64,000 nt of DNA from Chryseobacterium geocarposphaerae (lineage in GTDB: Bacteria; Bacteroidota; Bacteroidia; Flavobacteriales; Weeksellaceae): NCBI RefSeq assembly GCF_002797535.1, contig NZ_PGFD01000001.1:434001-498000 (forward strand). The letters are read 5' to 3'. Under the pieces are notes generated by a model. That model was not told where the DNA came from. It ran no database searches and saw nothing but the letters and a program-made list of their open reading frames with translations. Shown here piece by piece: positions 60,701 through 64,000 of this stretch; position 1 is the stretch's first letter; each line of letters opens with the position of its first letter. A program made the position numbers and the translations under genes.

Positions 60701-62053
60701 ATGAAAGAAAAAATATTAATTGTAGAAGATGAATTTATTGTAGCCAATGATCTGAAACTGATGCTGATGAAGGCCGGCTATCAGGTCACTGGAATTGCAT
60801 CTTCAGTGGTTCAGGCCAGGAAACTGATTGCAGACAACAAGCCGGATTGGGTACTTCTTGATATCATCTTAAAAGGTGATCTTACAGGAATTGATCTCGC
60901 CTGGGAACTGCGTGAAATACACCTGCCTTTTCTTTATATTTCAGCCAATACCAACCAGTCTACCTTGGAAGCAGTGAAAGAAACACAGCCTTACGGGTTT
61001 ATGGTAAAACCCTTCCGGGAACGTGACATGATTGTTATGCTTGACATTGCCAGATACCGCTATGACATGGAAAGAGGCTGTGAATTGTGCACTGATACCG
61101 GAAATAACGAAGTCATTGAAGGAATTATCGGGAAAAGCAAGGTACTTCAGGATGTCGTTGAAAAAATAAGGGTAGTAGCTCCTACAGATACTTCTGTTCT
61201 TGTGGTAGGAGAGAGCGGAACCGGAAAGGAAAAAGTAGCTCATTCCGTTCATGAACTTTCAGAGCGCAGTGCTCATCCTATTGTTGTGGTCAACTGTGCT
61301 GCACTGCCACATGCGCTTATCGAATCTGAGCTTTTCGGACATGAAAAAGGGAGTTTTACGGGTGCTAATACATTGAGGATTGGAAAATTTGAACAGGCTC
61401 ACAACAGCACAATTTTTCTGGATGAAATAGGGGAGCTGCCATTAGATTCACAGGTTAAACTGCTGAGAGTTCTCCAGGAAAAAGAGATTGAGAGACTGGG
61501 AGGAAATAACACAATTAAAGTAAACGTAAGAATTGTAGCAGCTACCAACCGTTCCCTGGAAAAAGAAGTGGCAGAAGGAAGATTCAGGCTGGATCTGTAT
61601 TACCGTTTGAATGTTTTCCCAATTGAACTGCCTCCGCTGAGAGAAAGAAAGGAAGATATCGTCTTGCTGGCCCATTTTTTCCTGAATAAATATGCCGCTG
61701 CTTCAAGAAGAAATATCACTTCTATCAGTGAAAAAGCACTGGAACAGCTGTTGAATTATCATTGGCCGGGAAATATCCGTGAACTGGAGCATTTGATCGA
61801 AAGAAGTGTTCTTCTGGCCAAAACCACAGAAATAGAAAGCTTTGATCTGCCAAAAATCGTTGAAAAACCTATGGAAACACAGGGTCCGCTGAAATCATTG
61901 GAAGATATGGAAAGAGACCACATTATGAACGCGCTTCAGACTTCCAACGGGAAAGTTTCCGGGCCGGGTGGCGCTGCAGAGCTGCTGAAGATCCAAGCTC
62001 AGACTTTATATTCCAAAATGAAAAAACTGGGAATTGACAAAGGCTATAAATAA
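60701..62053 (+). CDS. Sigma54-dependent response regulator (NtrC family)
   Basis: 450 residues. Receiver domain (1-120: ILIVEDEFIVANDL, acceptor Asp in VLLDIILKG, Lys in VKPF), then an AAA+ domain (~135-370) with Walker A GESGTGKE, the sigma54-contact loop GSFTGA (a variant of GAFTGA), and FLDEIGEL as Walker B. A Fis-type HTH closes the C-terminus (GGAAELLKIQAQTLYSKMKK). It activates sigma54 promoters from upstream dyads. Co-transcribed with the kinase; the dyad and GG-N10-GC site at 50.8 kb are proposed targets. Confidence 0.95.
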   Translation: MKEKILIVEDEFIVANDLKLMLMKAGYQVTGIASSVVQARKLIADNKPDWVLLDIILKGDLTGIDLAWELREIHLPFLYISANTNQSTLEAVKETQPYGFMVKPFRERDMIVMLDIARYRYDMERGCELCTDTGNNEVIEGIIGKSKVLQDVVEKIRVVAPTDTSVLVVGESGTGKEKVAHSVHELSERSAHPIVVVNCAALPHALIESELFGHEKGSFTGANTLRIGKFEQAHNSTIFLDEIGELPLDSQVKLLRVLQEKEIERLGGNNTIKVNVRIVAATNRSLEKEVAEGRFRLDLYYRLNVFPIELPPLRERKEDIVLLAHFFLNKYAAASRRNITSISEKALEQLLNYHWPGNIRELEHLIERSVLLAKTTEIESFDLPKIVEKPMETQGPLKSLEDMERDHIMNALQTSNGKVSGPGGAAELLKIQAQTLYSKMKKLGIDKGYK

Positions 62054-62169
62054 TTCCGGGCAAAGCTAGCCGGAAACAAAATTTCCTCTCAATTTTTTAA
62101 TCATAATTCTTCAAATAATTGGAGGATACAATCATCATGTCTTTACAATATTAAATCAATCAGGTAATT

Positions 62170-62811
62170 ATGGAAAAAGAAACGCTCAGAATAGAAGGGT
62201 TCAGCGATGGTGTTTTTGCAATAGCCGTTACGCTTTTGGTGCTGGATCTTCACTTTCCTGAAGAACATTCAATACAGAACGGGAATGATCTGTTGGTCTT
62301 TCTGAAGAATCAGTGGCCGGCATTTCTGGCATTTATCCTTTCGTTTTTCAGTATTTTCATCATGTGGGTGAACCATCATAAGATTTTCAAACAGATCTAC
62401 AGCAGAAATTCAGCGATTATGTTTGCCAACGGACTGATCCTTTTTCTGGTTTCAGCAGTTTCTTATCCTACCGCTTTGCTGGCAAGGTATTTTGATGGTG
62501 AAGCTTCCTCTGTTGTTGTAGCGCTTTATACCGGTATTTTTGTTCTGATCAATCTTGCTTACAATTTATTATGGTTTCTGGCTACCCGTAACAAAAAACT
62601 TTTGCGCCCGGGTATTACCGATGCTGCTATAAAAAAGATCCATAATAATTACCTGTACGGGCTTCCCATCTATGTTATTGCATTAATCCTGTCGTTCTGG
62701 ATACCGGCGGTTTCTCTGATGATCATTTTAGGACTCTGGATTTTCTGGGCTTTATCTTCCGGGAAAATAGAAATTGGGCCTGACAAATATTATTCAGATT
62801 CCCTGAAATAA
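62170..62811 (+). CDS. TMEM175-family (DUF1211) potassium channel-like protein
   Basis: 213 residues with six membrane helices. The family signature [20 protein letters not shown] lies in the first helix, preceded by RIEG (RxxxFSDG). Bacterial TMEM175 proteins are K+ channels without a classic TVGYG filter. It stands alone after a 116-bp gap, and its stop codon lies inside the last codons of the convergent gene at 62790, a 22-bp overlap. Confidence 0.92.
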   Translation: MEKETLRIEGFSDGVFAIAVTLLVLDLHFPEEHSIQNGNDLLVFLKNQWPAFLAFILSFFSIFIMWVNHHKIFKQIYSRNSAIMFANGLILFLVSAVSYPTALLARYFDGEASSVVVALYTGIFVLINLAYNLLWFLATRNKKLLRPGITDAAIKKIHNNYLYGLPIYVIALILSFWIPAVSLMIILGLWIFWALSSGKIEIGPDKYYSDSLK

Positions 62812-64000
62812 TGTTTTTTTTCTATTCCAAGTTTCTGCATTTTGGATATCAGCGTGGTTGGAGGCAATCCCAGTAATTTTGCAGCGCCTGTTTCGCCAAA
62901 AATACGGCCGTTACATTTTCTGATTATTTTTAAAATATATTCCTTTTCAAATTCATGAAGTGTTTTAACCTGAACATCCTGATCTGTATTTTGAGCGTTA
63001 ATAACTTTTGGAAAATCCATTTCTCTGATGATATCTCCTTTTGCCGTCAGTATGCTTCTTTCAATCATATTTTCAAGTTCACGGATATTACCCAGCCATG
63101 GATTAGCAATCATCATCTTGACCACGTTCTGAGAAAAACCATTCATCTTTTTGCCTGTTTTCGGATATAATTTCTCAAGGAAATAATCTGCCAGCAAAGG
63201 AATATCCTCTTTTCTTTCCCGTAAGGCAGGAAGATGGATAGGAAATACATTCAACCTGTAAAAAAGATCACTTCTGAACCGGCCTTCTGCCACTTCTTTT
63301 TCAAGATTCCTGTTGGTGGCCGTAATGATCCGCGCATTAACCTTTATTCTTTTGTTGCCCCCGATTCTTTCAATTTCTTTTTCCTGAAGAACCCTCAGAA
63401 GCCTCGCTTGTAATTCCAGAGGAAGTTCACCAATTTCATCGAGAAAAATTGTGCTGTTGTGAGCCTGCTCAAACTTTCCTTTTCTTTGTTCTGTTGCTCC
63501 GGTAAAACTTCCTTTTTCATGCCCGAACAATTCGGATTCTATTAAGTTGGCAGGAATAGCCGCACAGTTTATCCTGATCATTTTCTTTCCCGAAAATTCT
63601 GAAAGTTCATGAACCGCCTGTGCTATAAGTTCTTTTCCCGTACCAGTCTCTCCAAAGATAATCACATTGGATTGCGATGGAGCTACCTGTGAGATTTTTT
63701 CGAAAATGAGCTGCATGGCTTCGCTTTGCCCCACAATTCCATGAAAGCCGTGCCCGATTTTCTTTTCTTCTTCAACTTCTTTCGGAAAGTCCGGGATATT
63801 TCCCTGAAATGTTTTCAGTTGCTCCTGAACATCAATGTTATGAAGGGTAATGGAAAGCTGGGTAGAAATGCCGTTTAAAATCCTTTCCGGAATACTGTCT
63901 CTTGAAATAAAGCTTCTGTAGAAAAGGAAAAGTACATTTTTACTTTCACTGACAGTCGGCAGTCCCAATCCGGCAGCCATCCGCATTCCCGAATTTTTAG
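62790..64000 (-). CDS. GAF-sigma54 transcriptional activator (5' partial)
   Basis: The frame remains open to the window end; the ATG at 63986 is internal, since in-frame KNSG precedes it. About 110 visible residues of a GAF-like sensor ([14 protein letters not shown], then [13 protein letters not shown]) precede an AAA+ domain with [15 protein letters not shown] and [10 protein letters not shown], and a Fis-type HTH ([20 protein letters not shown]). There is no receiver domain in view. The AAA+ part is strongly similar to the response regulator at 60701. Convergent with and overlapping the TMEM175 gene by 22 bp. Confidence 0.93.
   Translation of the reverse strand, partial: KNSGMRMAAGLGLPTVSESKNVLFLFYRSFISRDSIPERILNGISTQLSITLHNIDVQEQLKTFQGNIPDFPKEVEEEKKIGHGFHGIVGQSEAMQLIFEKISQVAPSQSNVIIFGETGTGKELIAQAVHELSEFSGKKMIRINCAAIPANLIESELFGHEKGSFTGATEQRKGKFEQAHNSTIFLDEIGELPLELQARLLRVLQEKEIERIGGNKRIKVNARIITATNRNLEKEVAEGRFRSDLFYRLNVFPIHLPALRERKEDIPLLADYFLEKLYPKTGKKMNGFSQNVVKMMIANPWLGNIRELENMIERSILTAKGDIIREMDFPKVINAQNTDQDVQVKTLHEFEKEYILKIIRKCNGRIFGETGAAKLLGLPPTTLISKMQKLGIEKKHYFRESE

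Noticed and set aside
62054..62075. ttccgg/ccggaa hairpin after the sigma54 regulator as a terminator
   Set aside because: Only six base pairs and no T run directly after it; left unannotated.
1..64000. CRISPR arrays, tRNA, rRNA, riboswitches or prophage genes
   Set aside because: I saw no regularly spaced repeats, no cloverleaf or CCA-ending segments between genes, no conserved riboswitch cores and no phage structural genes.

Overview
The window reads as chromosome of a Flavobacteriia bacterium, most likely Chryseobacterium or a close relative in the Weeksellaceae. The reasons are low GC, starts without Shine-Dalgarno sequences but with A-rich leaders, several TAnnTTTG-type Bacteroidota -7 boxes, a CusA-TolC fusion pump, lipoprotein-rich exports, and many AraC-type regulators paired with oxidoreductases. 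This is inference from gene content; no rRNA or tRNA was seen.

Layout. 0-4.5 kb: end of a metal-efflux RND operon (CusA-TolC fusion, broken MFS gene, CusB-like adaptor), then a DUF1259 remnant. 4.7-6.55 kb: first copy of a 1.83-kb repeat (membrane protein plus AraC regulator); the second copy lies at 31.8-33.6 kb in the same orientation. Between the copies are exported alpha/beta hydrolases with Ohr (7-12.5 kb), AraC/SDR/siderophore-interacting genes on the minus strand (12.9-17.5 kb), the oxidative pentose phosphate operon gnd-zwf-pgl (17.7-21.4 kb), an AraC/SDR pair flanked by decayed AraC fragments (21.4-24.6 kb), an SDR, and a seven-gene operon at 26.4-31.7 kb. That operon ends with a K+-channel-like protein, a bestrophin and an LCIB-type (theta) carbonic anhydrase.

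33.7-43.6 kb: HxlR/SDR divergent pair with a clear operator, a MarR-headed operon, and a long minus-strand block (hydrolases, thioesterase, DinB, methyltransferase, VOC, GNAT, TetR). Three nearly identical TetR-type boxes precede three transcription units of that block. 44-50.5 kb: DoxX, polysaccharide deacetylase, AraC, SDR and Crp/Fnr genes. 50.9-58.4 kb: a plus-strand chloroperoxidase-like/isochorismatase/porin/amidohydrolase/DoxX/Dps/YoaK operon. A TPR histidine kinase and a sigma54 response regulator follow (58.4-62 kb), then a TMEM175 channel and a second sigma54 activator running off the window end.

Taken together, most of the window looks like an accessory stress and detoxification region: seven intact AraC regulators, seven SDRs, eight alpha/beta hydrolases and four DoxX-like proteins, with several decayed genes. 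The best candidate for an undescribed functional unit is the channel-bestrophin-LCIB trio, which resembles parts of the algal CO2-concentrating machinery. The second is the proposed sigma54 circuit at 50.8-62 kb, with a perfect dyad upstream of a GG-N10-GC promoter.
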